Assembly: GCA_021234155.1 (NCBI GenBank)
Contig: JAJEKV010000008.1
Span: forward strand, 15,472,852-15,536,851
Origin: Isoetes taiwanensis
Taxonomy: Eukaryota; Streptophyta; Lycopodiopsida; Isoetales; Isoetaceae
Length of the DNA stretch: 64,000 bases
Reading direction: 5' to 3'
The notes beneath the pieces are model-generated. The model had not been told where the DNA came from, ran no database searches, and worked only from the letters and a program-made list of their open reading frames with translations. The position numbers and the translations under genes are program-made. Numbering within the stretch: the first letter of the stretch is position 1; each line of letters begins with the position of its first letter. This document shows positions 9,402 through 19,983 of the stretch, in pieces.

Positions 9402-12400
9402 ATGGATTCAATAGTCGAGAGGATGCTGCCTCTCTACGGCGATGCAAAGGGGGCAATTGCTACCGTCGATCCCATGCTTTTGATCCTTGTCTCTGTAGCT
9501 GCAGGGGCGCTCTTGCCAATTCTTTTCGGCTTCTTGTTTTCTGTTTGGGATTCCATCCAGGAGAAAGGTAATTGTTCACACCCATAATTTCATATTAGTT
9601 TTGGCATTCAATGATTCGCTTTTCAGGTTTTCGAAGTTATGCATTGGCGTCATTTTTTGAAGTGTGCAAGTAAGATGTCTCTCAATGCGTATCATTTTCT
9701 CTCAATGCGTATCATTTTTGTTTCCTTGTTTAAAACTTTAATGCACTCATGATTGCAATTGCAGAAGGATACCAGGATTCACGAATTATGTCGAGAAAGA
9801 ACAAGGGAAGGTATTACAAAGTCATCACCATGTCACTTTAGCAGAAATGTCTTTGGGTACGACTTACAGTTGAGAAAAGATCAAGAATCTGTGAAATGAG
9901 TCTGAGGAAATGTAATCAATCATGCACTTTTTTTTTTTCTTTTCGAATAACCTTTTTAGTACCTTGGTCTTTGAGCATGTGAAAGTTGCATTCTTCTTTC
10001 TTGTTTCTATTGTCCAGAGAGAAATGTCACAAACAACAAATAGTCAAGTTTTTCAATGTATAGAAGGTTTCATATTTTTAACCGGTGCTCTATGCAAAAT
10101 GATGGATCTTCAAATAAATCTGAGCAATATGTTATCTCATAGCATTGTCTGTCTTTTCAGGTTCTTGAGAAATTGGCATCAGCTGCACATGCACAACGAG
10201 AGTGCTGGTTAAAAGAACTTCCCGAAGCGGGGGTTGGGGAAAGTGTGCTTGAAAAACTGAAGCTTGAGAAATCAAGGGACAAGGCATGGCAAGGAAAATC
10301 CTCTGGTGCAGTGTAAGTTCCATGCACTCAGAAGGTTTGTTAAGAAAGTCAGAAGCTTACCTATAAAGGCCCAAATCTCATTGTCGCCTTGGTTCTTGTA
10401 CGGTTTATATCACTAGTATGTAGACCTTCACTGGTATTTCATAACATTGGAGAACTCGTTTAAAGGCCCCACCTATACAACCTTTAAAGCCCTAGATTTC
10501 CCTGATAATTACCCATAATCTCTTGATTATTATCTGATCTATATTATATGACTGAAAATCCCTTGTAAATGTGTTTTCAATAGGTTAATAGTGATATGTC
10601 GATGTTGACTTGCTAATGTCGAATGCTATCCCTTGCATCTGCATTGCTGTGACATGTTTATGATCAAATATCAAAATTCTAACACATTCCATCTTATTGG
10701 CAGGTATATCAAGGGCAATGAATATGGAGAGCATTTCTCCTTGATAAATGCAGCTTATTCTTTGTAAGAAAGTGAGCAAGGCATGCTTTTGAGTCGTATT
10801 TTATTTTAAAATGTTACCTAATGTTTTTATTCCCAAAGTCTGCAGGTTTGCGCATACAAATCCGTTGCATCCAGATCTTTTTCCCAGCGTATCACGCTTT
10901 GAAGCAGAGGTGGTTGCCATGGTGGCTACTATGTTGGGAAGCAAGGCCAATGGTTCTGGTGGAGAAATATGTGGAAACATGACTTCTGGTGGCACAGAGA
11001 GTATACTTATGGCTGTTAAAACAGCACGAGATTACATGAGAGCTTCAAAAGGGATTACAAAACCTGAGATGTTTGTCTTCCTGACCACTACTTCTGTCAA
11101 TTATCATTTGAGCTCTACTAACATCTGTCTGGATGATAGAACATTTGTAGCCTGGGTTTCAGATTGCTAACATTTTATCCTTTAGACTTTGAGAGGTTTA
11201 TGTATTACAAGGTATCTGATACATGTGACCCTTCTTTCCAGGATTATCCCTGATTCAGCACACTCTGCGTATGATAAGGCTGCAAAATACTTCAATATTA
11301 GGCTAAGGCGTGCTCCATTAGATGGTGACCTGAAGGCAGATGTCAAAAGTATTGGGCGCATGATTGGTAGAAATACAATAATGGTAAGGCCCTCCTTGCA
11401 CAACGTAGAAATTTGAAAGAAAATGGAAATAAGAGTGAAAATAGAAAGAAAAGGAGGATCTACCAAAGATTAGAAACAGAGGCCAGTGAAACATTCCATG
11501 TGAATTCCAAAACCACAACTATTGCTTGTAAAAAAGGCATCAAAAAGTTTTCCAAAATGAATGGTGGGTTTTATTTTGGCTCTATCATTTGAAACATTAA
11601 AACTGATGTCATGAAATCCGTATTTATAGGCAACCATAATAAGCTGTCATCTACGTGTAGACATGCTCGTTTACACCTTTCAGCTAAATGTGAACCAAAT
11701 TTCACCTTTCTTAATAGACATACATCATCCTAACTTGGAATATTGCTTGATCTTATGAAGGTTTGGTCTAAAGGTAATATCGGGCTCATCTTCTATTATA
11801 CTGATGTGAAGCATTTTACCAAAAGCCTTACATTTCGATATTGTTAGATCGTATTTGGACTGCCATAAGGGCAGTGTTTTAGAAATAGATGTATCTAGGT
11901 GCAGTGTATGCTGTGATTGTTCTCTCTTGATCCTTTTTTTTTATGCTGCAATCTACCTTTTGATAACTTGTTAATGCATCACTGTGCTTTGAAAAACAGA
12001 TTATTGGCTCAGCACCAGGGTTCCCACATGGTATAATTGATGACATAGAGGTTAGGAATAAAAGTAATCTACTTTTGATAGCAGACTTTTGATTTGTCTA
12101 TCCAGTTTAGCTATGCAAGGTGCGATATATATGATAAGGCATTATGTATACAGGAACTTGGTGCTCTAGCCATCCGTCATGGAATATGCTTTCATGTTGA
12201 CCTTTGTCTTGGGGGCTTTGTTCTACCCTTTGCAAAAATGCTTGGGTATGTAGCCCTTTCTTTTAAGCATGGTAGAGTTGGAAAAGCAAGAATTGGACAT
12301 ATGCACAATTACGTTTGTTTTTTTATGATCTTCCCTTTTATGTGGAGATTATTGTATGGTCCTCGGCTTAAATTGGAAATGGGCGTCGATTTTGCAGTGG

Positions 12401-14383
12401 CAATCTGGCTATATCTTGATGATTTTTATATGTTGTAAAACTTTTGAAATCTGTGAAAGGGACTTATTCTGCCTCGAGAGATTTCTAAAGGGTTTCGATT
12501 GTTTAATTCATTCTTAGTAAACTCAACAGTCTTACATAGGACTCATTTTCAAATCAAGAATCTGTGTACAAACCAGCATTCATATTGAAAATAGCGAATT
12601 AGTGGGCGTCACATGCTTGTATTGACGGCATTGTGCATTCTCTTAATAATGCATATAATAGCCATTTTGTTCTGTGCTATGAATGTTATTGTGCTGGGAA
12701 AGGCCAATTAATGATTTTATTATCTCAGGTACCCAATCCCTCCTTTTGACTTTCGGGTTCCAGGGGTAACTTCTATTTCTGTAGATGTGCATAAATATGG
12801 CCTCGGACCAAAAGGAACAAGCGTGGTGCTTTATCGTAATCATCAAATGAGACGGGTGTGAAGAATCTGTGCTCTGAATCCTTTAGATCATTTTTATGCT
12901 TCATAATTTAGTATTAGTCTGTTATTGCAAATAAGGAGATGATGAATGAATGATAAGCTCAATTTACATAAGGTATATGAATCACTTGAACAAATGAAAT
13001 GAAATATTCAGAGATTGGAGCTGCATGTATCCGACTATATTATATAAAATTTGTGTTACTGATCCTTGTTTTGTTTTTTCCTTTGGGTAAATTGGCTTCC
13101 ACCATCCAACAGCATCAATTTGTTGCAGGTACTTTTGTATTTTTACTTTCTTTTGCTTTATGTACTGAGCATGCTTTGTTTTAAGAATGTGTGGCTTATA
13201 TTGGTGTTCTTGACAACCTTTTGTTTTCGGAACCATGATCCAGAGTTATATCTCTGTATTGGAAATTAAGAACTGAAATGGCGATACCTTGGGAGTAACA
13301 TCTTTTATAAGCATGTGCATACCCGTGCATCAAGATGATGGATCGTAGTACTGAAAAACAAACAAAATATAGCCTTCATCCGTTTTAAAGTTAGTGGAGC
13401 TTAAGAAGTTAGTGTCATGTCAAGAATTGAATGTTGAAGCAAGGACAACAAAAGCAACAGTAGACATAGTTTGTGGTTACGGAGGCCCCTATGGCTTGAG
13501 GTGATCTGTGATGGTTTGCGCTTGGGCTATGGATAGGGTGAGATGCATGCAAGTGAAAAAATTGGAACAATAAATATGTTGTGTCTGCAGTTACTGAATG
13601 GCCAGGAGGTCTCTACATTTCCCCTTCAATGGCTGGAAGTCGTGCAGGGGGTCTTATTGCTGGAGCTTGGGCGGCCATGGTTTCACTTGGAAAAGACGGT
13701 AAGGATGTAACTTAAACTAGAAGAAATTGCCTGGAACATCTCTTAACTTTGATGGATTCACAGGATATCTAGATGCAGTAGCAAAGATCATGAAAGCTTC
13801 AGAAGAAATTAAGAATGGGTATATGTTGTTAATTGCTTATGTTTCTTGTGAATCATTCTGTATATTTTTATCTAAGTTCTCTTTGCCGTCCATGACATGC
13901 AGCATAAATGCAATCCCTGGACTATATGTTCTAGGGAAGCCTCTCATGACAGTTATTGCCTTTGGCTCAGATAGCCTTGATATTTTTAAAATCAACGATG
14001 CAATGTCCAGTAAAGGGTGGAGTCTGAATGCACTGCAGAAACCAAATAGGTCAGCCCAAATCATAAATATAAGATGTATTAAGTTTTCAGAACTCATTAT
14101 CATTTTTTTTCCAGCGTACATATATGTGTGACACTTCAACATATAGATATGGCAGAAACATTTTTACAAGACCTTGGAGATTCTGTATCCGAGGTGAGTG
14201 TTATAAATTTACCTTCATTTATTTTTCTTGTGCTCAGTCTTTCTTCTGTTTTAATGTCAGGTAAGAGAGAACCCAAGTGGTTATGTTGATGGCATGGCTC
14301 CAATTTATGGTGCAGCTTCTTCCATGACTTTTAGAGGAGCTCTAGAGGATCTTTTAGTGGCTTACATGGATACCACTTGCTGA
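9402..14383 (+). CDS. DPL1: Sphingosine-1-phosphate lyase, complete gene, 16 exons, 543 aa
   Basis: This encodes the ER-membrane, pyridoxal-phosphate enzyme that cleaves phosphorylated sphingoid bases to a fatty aldehyde and phosphoethanolamine, the exit step of sphingolipid breakdown. Exons: 9402-9567, 9627-9669, 9765-9810, 10161-10312, 10704-10763, 10846-11070, 11242-11383, 12000-12050, 12154-12245, 12729-12855, 13113-13128, 13591-13698, 13764-13818, 13903-14049, 14115-14193, 14261-14383. All introns have GT-AG ends and phases agree, giving 543 residues with no stop, close to the known plant length (about 544). A membrane anchor lies at about residues 22-48. Group II decarboxylase landmarks: [54 protein letters not shown] (D311) and the cofactor lysine K348 in [13 protein letters not shown]. 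It ends with APIYGAA and a TGA stop. Exon 11 is only 16 nt. An in-frame ATG exists at 9360; 9402 is preferred because it gives the family-like N-terminus (MDS). The gene looks functional. Confidence 0.95.
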
Positions 14384-15112
14384 CATAAAGACAAAGGATT
14401 CTGATAATAGGAGTTGGCATGATTTTTTGGAAAAGGAAACAACAAAATGTTTTGTATTACTTGGAACCATAGTTCAAATTACACACTGTTTACACCATTC
14501 TAATTTGGTGGAATTAATGAAATAGGACTAATTTGCATAAAGTTGAATTCAAACTCATCATATAGGATTGAAAAAAGTCTTGTCAGATTTAGATTTCATT
14601 GAGCAAGTTTTGTACCTCTGGAACTGAAGTCTTTGCTTATATATTCCCAGAACAAGTTTTGTACCTCTGGAAAGTCTTTGAAGCTTTGAGTTCTATTTTT
14701 TATGGAGCTTTGACACATCTTCTGCTTGTAATTTAATTGCAAGGAATGTAGTTAAAGTAATCGCTACATGTTTTAAGTAATCCACATTAGGGTGAGATTA
14801 CTAGAGTTTTTGGTTTGTTTTCAAAACCATTATTCTATCTCCACTCTTTGTTATTCTGTCTCCACCATTTCTTATACCAGACTCACCATCTATATTAAGA
14901 CACTATCTCCACATATTACAACATATTAAGACACATTAAAATACAATATTACAACAATTTCAAAGTTTCAAATTCTTGTTCGTTCATATAGTTAAATTTT
15001 AGTGGGATGGTCTTTGTGAATGTGACGAGCCTGTCGAGTTGACACTCCTTCGAACTCGAGATCTTGTCTAAACTTAAGGCTAAATCTAAATTGGTCTAAA
15101 ACTTTACAAAAG
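14384..15112. other. Intergenic, downstream of the lyase gene
   Basis: AT-rich sequence containing the lyase 3' region. A short repeated phrase (CAAGTTTTGTACCTCTGGAA at 14606 and 14653) forms a two-copy direct repeat with a period of 47 bp. There is no gene. Confidence 0.5.
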
Positions 15113-16211
15113 TTACAGTATTGGCGAAGAATTTAATGTTCTATTTTGCAATTGAGGTCTGATAGCGCGGACCACCACATATATAGCAACCAGTTCTTGG
15201 TCCCTTGGGAGTCTCTTGCTGTTGGGATTTATACCCATTACTCTTCTTTCGGCTGTCAAATCGTGTTCCCCTTCGAGGTCTCCTTTCATCTCCTCCTCTC
15301 CTATCCTTGTTACCTTTTCTATTATCATACTTTCCTCTTTTCATTCTCTTTTGTTCTCTCGATGGTGTTCCTTTCCATATCACCAATCTTCTAACTTTGG
15401 CATTAAGTTTCCTCTCAGCAGCTCCTACTTTTCGGATTGCATCTGCCATATCTACTGGTTCTAAAAGATCCAACTCTGCAAAGATTTCCTCTCGCAATCC
15501 ATTAATATATTTTCGCAAAAGTTCAGCTTCACTGAGATTGCGAACTTGGGACCTAAGTGATTAAACTTCAGGTTATAATCAGCTACAGATTCTCCTTCTT
15601 CCTGTTTGATTTGGTCCCACTCTTTCTGAAGGATTTTATAATAGTTGGCAGACAAATAATTTGCTTCAAAAGCATGCTTGAACTCAGACCATAAATTAAT
15701 CTAATCTGAGGCTCTATCTGTATCCTTCCCTGCCACCAAATCTGCGCTTGATCATCAAGGTAAGTGTCCATGACTTGTAACTTTTCTTGTTCAGACGCCT
15801 TGACGTGTTCAAAGAATTTCTCCCAAATACCCAAGAAACTGATAACCTGTGTCGGTTTTACACCAGAACCCCCTTTGAAATAAGGCATATCCACCTTTTC
15901 AAACCACTTACACAATCTGTCTTTCTTGGGGTTATTTTCGACTCGTAAAACATCGGAATCTTGAGCAGGAGGTGGAGGAGGAATTTGGTGAGGACCCGCT
16001 TGGTAGAGGAGGTGGCCTGAGTCATTCATGGCGGTATTTGTTTGCTGATGTCGGGCAAGAATTGGTATGCAATTGCTAGATGCTTTAATTGTCTCTGGTA
16101 ATCAGCATGGCTAGCTGGCGGAGGAAGGGCAATTCGAGCTGCCACAAAGCCAGCGTTATGCATAGCTTGCATATAGTCACTTTCAGAGATATTGAAGCGA
16201 TTGGCAGCCAT
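15113..16211 (-). mobile_element. Decayed LTR-retrotransposon gag region
   Basis: Read on the minus strand, this is a plant retrotransposon Gag broken by at least three frameshifts. The start (16211) gives MAANRFNISESDYMQAMHNA. After a frame change near 16030 come the matrix/capsid landmarks WFEKVDMPYFKGG, FFEHVKASEQEKLQVMDTYL and AQIWWQGR. Another change precedes WDQIKQEEGESVADYNLKFN (retrotrans_gag-like), then YINGLREEIFAELDLLEP and a basic stretch. The zinc knuckle CYICGGPRYQTSI has lost its His and last Cys (family pattern C-x2-C-x3-H-x4-C). Protease, reverse transcriptase and integrase are not present to the left, so the element is truncated as well. A Ty3/gypsy origin is the better fit by gag style. 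Confidence 0.8.
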
Positions 16212-16244
16212 AGCACAGGAATTTATTACTCAAGATCAAACCTT

Positions 16245-16256
16245 GCTCTGATACCA
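16245..16256 (-). other. Retrotransposon primer-binding site (tRNA-Met type)
   Basis: The minus strand reads TGGTATCAGAGC, the standard plant LTR-element primer-binding site complementary to initiator tRNA-Met. It lies 33 bp upstream of the gag start on the same strand. On the minus strand the 5' LTR would end in CA at 16260-16259, two bases before the primer-binding site, so the LTR extends rightward from 16259. I could not fix the other LTR end. Confidence 0.75.
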
Positions 16257-16258
16257 AT

Positions 16259-16590
16259 TGATACATCCTCTTCTAGTCTCGGATTAATCACCTATAAAAA
16301 CCAAAGAGCTAAAGAGATAATCTAGTTAGTAGGAGAAGCTCGATTCACCCAACCAGATTCACCAGGAAATCTTTATCCTGGAGCAGGAAATCTTTATCCC
16401 GCTCAGACCAACAAGCTTGGCTATGGAGAATTGGAAGTAGAAGGGAAAATCAATAGAGGAAGAGAGGTAGGACGCTGGCGGTGATTCTTCATGTCTCGTC
16501 CCCCAATGTATGCTCTTGAAAGGTCTTTAAAGGTAAATTTCCTTTCTAGCCTTTGCCTTTTTGGAAAGGCACTTAAATATTTTTTATTAA
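16259..16590 (-). mobile_element. Probable 5' LTR portion of the decayed element
   Basis: Sequence immediately 5' of the primer-binding site in the element's orientation, with the expected terminal CA dinucleotide. A short internal repeat (CAGGAAATCTTTATCC at 16369 and 16384) is visible. No second LTR copy is present in the window to define the other boundary, so the right limit is approximate. Confidence 0.45.
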
Positions 16591-16595
16591 GCCTA

Positions 16596-16720
16596 AGGTT
16601 GTTGCCTTGGTTAGATGATTGGTCTCTCAAACTAGAGTCCAGGGTTCGAATCCATGTGAGGACAAATTTGGATGGGGTGATATCAGGTTCTGTTATCAGT
16701 TATAGACATTTTAAGGAGCC
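16596..16720 (+). mobile_element. tRNA-like SINE candidate
   Basis: A D-arm-like segment (TTGCCTTGGTTAGATGATTGG, from 16602, box A region) is followed about 20 bp further on by a perfect tRNA T-arm/box B, GGTTCGAATCC (16643-16653). This is the split RNA polymerase III promoter arrangement of tRNAs and tRNA-derived SINEs. The acceptor stem does not fold properly, so it is not a working tRNA. The downstream limit is a guess. A degenerate TGGTATTAGAAC (minus strand, 16778-16789) close by suggests another retroelement edge. Confidence 0.45.
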
Positions 16721-17196
16721 AATGGTTTCATTTAAGTCACTTGTTGGTTGTGAATCACACCCCCGAGCTAGTATTTTGTTCTAATACCATAACAGTGTCA
16801 AAGGTACAATGGCTTCGCCTAAATTATTAACTTTAGAATTATTCATGTTATCTTAGTTACAACGATTCAAAACCATTCTTATTGAATTTTCTGTTAAGTT
16901 GCACATATCTTCTGCCAGGATCTGCCCATATCTTCTGCATGACTTTTGCACTTCCATACTCTTTGAACTATTTGGTGCCTCTTATATTTTCTTTGGGTTA
17001 TAAATTACTTATCAAAGTGTTAACAGAAGGTAACAAAAGGGAAATGCAAGGCCAACAAAAACGCAGACCAAGAAAATAGGCTCAGGATACTTTTACCCTG
17101 GTTTCAGGGATTTCGGAGGTAAAAATACCGTCCTCTGCGATCCCAGATCACTCTCAACGGGATCCATTTGGGAGACTCCGTTCGAAAGTAGGGTGC
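16721..17196. other. No gene seen
   Basis: Contains the possible degenerate primer-binding-site word at 16778-16789 but no coding region. It becomes more GC-rich near 17100 where the next reading frame begins. Confidence 0.4.
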
Positions 17197-17943
17197 ATGG
17201 CACGTAGGCACAGAGCATCTCAGCTGTATAAAACCCCATCCGATCGCGGCCGGGAGATGGATCCCCGGAGGTGGATCCCCTCCTTCGAGATCACCCCCCC
17301 AGTGGCTGTTAATGGCGGACGTTATCCAACACTCGAGAATCACAGGTTCAGAGTTTATGAACTTTATAATAAATCCAGGGTTCCTGATGCTCCAGGAGAG
17401 GATTCCGAAGCATCTAATACACGATTATGTGAAGAAAAGAAATTATGATTAAGCCCCCCCACCAGGACCTTGGATCTCGATTTCAAGTATGTCCACAATT
17501 TGACGAGGAAATTGGAGCGAGCAAGGATGCAGGCCGGAGTGGTGGCTGATGAACAAATCGACATGGGCCTTTTGGATAAGAGCCAAAGAGAAGAGTTTGT
17601 CAATCTTCAGATGCAGAGGAAGAAAGCTGCCGAATTGGAGTCCCAATACAAGCAAATCGAAGAGATAAAGGCCAGGATCAGGAAGAGACACAAGAATTTG
17701 ATCTTAGATGAGGAGCTGTGGCCGACTATTTCAAAGGAACAAGATCAGCTGGACGAGGACAATCTGGACGACGAGGCGAAGGTGGCCGTAGGTAATTTTT
17801 CCTCCCCTCACCCTAGACCGAGGCCTCGGGTCCCGAAATCCAGGCGCAAATGCTTGATATTGCCCCCAACAGGATTGTCCATGAAGAGATTGAAGAGAAG
17901 CCCCTTTGTTCCCAAAATAATCTTCCAAAATCCAGCAAGATAG
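17197..17943 (+). pseudogene. Unrecognised coiled-coil reading frame interrupted by one TGA
   Basis: One frame is open for 249 codons except for a single TGA at 17446-17448. I do not recognise the product. The first part (from 17197, or from ATG 17257: MDPRRWIPSFEITPPVAVNG) contains HRFRVYELYNKSRVPDAPGE. After the stop it continues LDLDFKYVHNLTRKLERARM, then a strongly charged helical segment rich in Glu, Lys, Arg and Gln (about codons 110-180) likely to form a coiled coil. An Asp/Glu cluster (DQLDEDNLDDEAK) and a proline/arginine-rich tail (PHPRPRPRVPKSRR) follow, the latter looking nuclear-localising. Codon content and lack of other stops suggest a real coding past. Alternatively the TGA sits in an intron I could not place. 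It may be one unit with the exons starting at 18020. Confidence 0.5.
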
Positions 17944-18019
17944 TCTTGTTTCATCTGTATTCCATTGATCCTTGCTCCCTAGATTCTGTGATCTCATACC
18001 AGAAAGGTATTGATGTCGA

Positions 18020-19127
18020 ATGATGGCGTTTACCCTCAATTTGACATATCCGGTTGTTGTTGAGGGCGCCTATATCAAGATGGGCAAAAAATCCCAAAAT
18101 GTGGAGTTCTACATCCAAAAATTCGAGGCCCAAAATTTTATTGCCTCGGGTGATGTGGCTAGAGACATTGATTCGGATTGCATCGGTGCTTATATGCTGT
18201 GAGTTATCCTCACATTTTAATTGCTAGAATCCGCATAATTAATCAATAAATTGTACAGTTATAGGGTAATTCTACACTCGATTCCTATCCAGAAGAGGTG
18301 CCATCATGTATTCCTGCACCCAATCGCATTCGGCCTATTCTTAAGTGGAAACAAGGCCGGCCTGGGTGGTGCTTATGAGCAATTTGCCAAGCTAATTCTC
18401 GACAACCCGTCTGGCAAGGAACACTGGAAAATCCAGACAGCAAAGTTCTATTACATTCCTGTGAATGCTAGGTAAACACTCAACTTTCTTTATTTAGGTT
18501 TCATATTTTTGCAATTAATTGTTCTTGAATTGGCTATTTTACAATGGCCATTGGAGCCTTTATATATTGGTAACAGATGGATTAGCCTGTGCTCGGCTTG
18601 GGAAGCCTTGTCCTTGTATCCTACACCTGGATTCTTATGAACTCTTGCATGCTCTGACCAAGGAATACATCACATTGTAGGTATTTCTTGATTTCATAGT
18701 TTTCCTCTGAATTTTGCTCACTCCTCACTGTTTAAGAGGTGGAGGCACGAGGCAAGCGCATTGCATAATGCACCTCGTATTCCACTCGAAACTCCTCGGC
18801 AATGCAATAATAGCGACTATGTGTATATGTGATTAATTTCGTGAAGAAATTTGTGAAGGAGATAAGCAGCAAGGAGGACAATGTGAGTTTCTTTTAATTT
18901 AATGTTTCTTCGTCACATTGTTTATGTCTCTTTATGTTTCCTCATAGATGGTAATTAACCGTAACTGGATCAAGAAAGAGGAGGTGGATTGCACATGGGC
19001 AAGCTTCAAGACTATGCTCATGAAACTGCATGAATGTTTGGCATTAGGAAAATCCACCTTCTACTTACCAGGGGGTGTGGAAGGTGAAACCAGACCCCAA
19101 ACTCATTCGCTGAATTATGGTCCTTGA
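18020..19127 (+). CDS. Unrecognised multi-exon candidate gene
   Basis: Several exon-like blocks can be placed but I do not recognise the family. Block 1 is 18020-18198 (starts MMAFTLNLTYPVVVEGAYIK, donor GTGAGT). Block 2 is 18259-18471 (YRVILHSIPIQKRCHHVF ... GGAYEQFAKLILDNPSG ... IQTAKFYYIPVNA). The block 1 to block 2 junction keeps phase across a GT-AG intron, and block 2 ends at a GTAAAC donor. A further block from 18577 does not keep frame cleanly: one frame stops near 18638, another stays open to about 18679. Near the end, 18829-18882 (FVKKFVKEISSKEDN) joins in phase to 18948-19127 (MVINRNWIKKEEVDCTWASF ... stop TGA at 19125-19127). This could be a real plant gene with one exon misread, a decaying gene, or a gene captured by a transposon. 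Confidence 0.4.
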
Positions 19128-19239
19128 AGCCCTATGAAATCCTTTCTGATTGTAAATTTCTGTGAATAAAAATCTGAACTCTAAAAATCTGTAAATTTCT
19201 GACTCCAATTCGGCAATTCAAGATAATCTGAAATCCAAG

Positions 19240-19983
19240 TTTGAAGTGGATCTAACAAAGCCTCTTGCACATATTATATGCACAATATTACATGCACTAA
19301 GGAAACTCCATGCACAATATTATATGCACCCCTACACCATCCTTAAGGGCCCCGAAGGGGCGAAAAAAATTTTTAGTTACCATAAACCATTAACACACAA
19401 CTACCATTAACATTATTAACATAAACCATTGCATTTCACACCTTTAAATTAAAATCCCCCTTAAACCCCCTTTGGTTTGGGTGCATATTCACACGGGGGG
19501 TTACTCCGGGCAACGAGAGCTGTCAGATGGGCATATTTGCCCTTTATTCCAAGATCTGGACCGTACATAGCGATCCTCGTTTGTGGGGTATGCATATACA
19601 AGTTTTTGTATACTGTATATTAAGGTTTGCAAAATACTATAAGGTTTGAGAGAATGTACTTAATGGTGTTAATTTTATACATGTATTGTAAATTTTTGGG
19701 GGCTCTCGCGCCCTCGTAACCCCCCTGTGAATATGCACCCAAACCAAAGGGGGTTTAAGGGGGATTTTAATTTAAAGGTGTGAAATGCAATGGTTTATGT
19801 TAATAATGTTAATGGTAGTTGTGTGTTAATGGTTTATGGTAACTAAAAATTTTTTAAGCCCCTCTTGGGGCCCTTAAGGATTTAGTGTAGGGGGTGCATA
19901 TAATATTGTGCATGGAGTTTCCTTAGTGCATGTAATATTGTGCATATAATATGTGCAAGAGGCTTTGTTAGATCCACTTCAAA
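19240..19983. mobile_element. Foldback (long terminal inverted repeat) element, 744 bp
   Basis: Two arms of about 285 bp are inverted copies: TTTGAAGTGGATCTAACAAA at 19240 and its complement ending at 19983. The match continues inward through the ATATTATGCAC words, GGTTTATG/CATAAACC, the AAATCCCCCTTAAACCCCC block and GGGTGCATATTCACA before decaying into a spacer of about 170 bp (about 19527-19696). There is no coding capacity, so it is a non-autonomous MITE or foldback element, possibly of the Mutator-like class with long inverted repeats. No clear target-site duplication is visible at the outer ends. Confidence 0.85.

Noticed and set aside
15205-15564. Ser/Leu/Phe-rich plus-strand frames
   Set aside because: They are the antisense of the basic gag segment, whose Lys/Arg/Glu codons read as Ser/Leu/Phe on the other strand.
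16643-16653. Functional tRNA gene
   Set aside because: The B box is perfect, but the acceptor and anticodon stems do not pair in either direction, so it is a tRNA-like relic at most.
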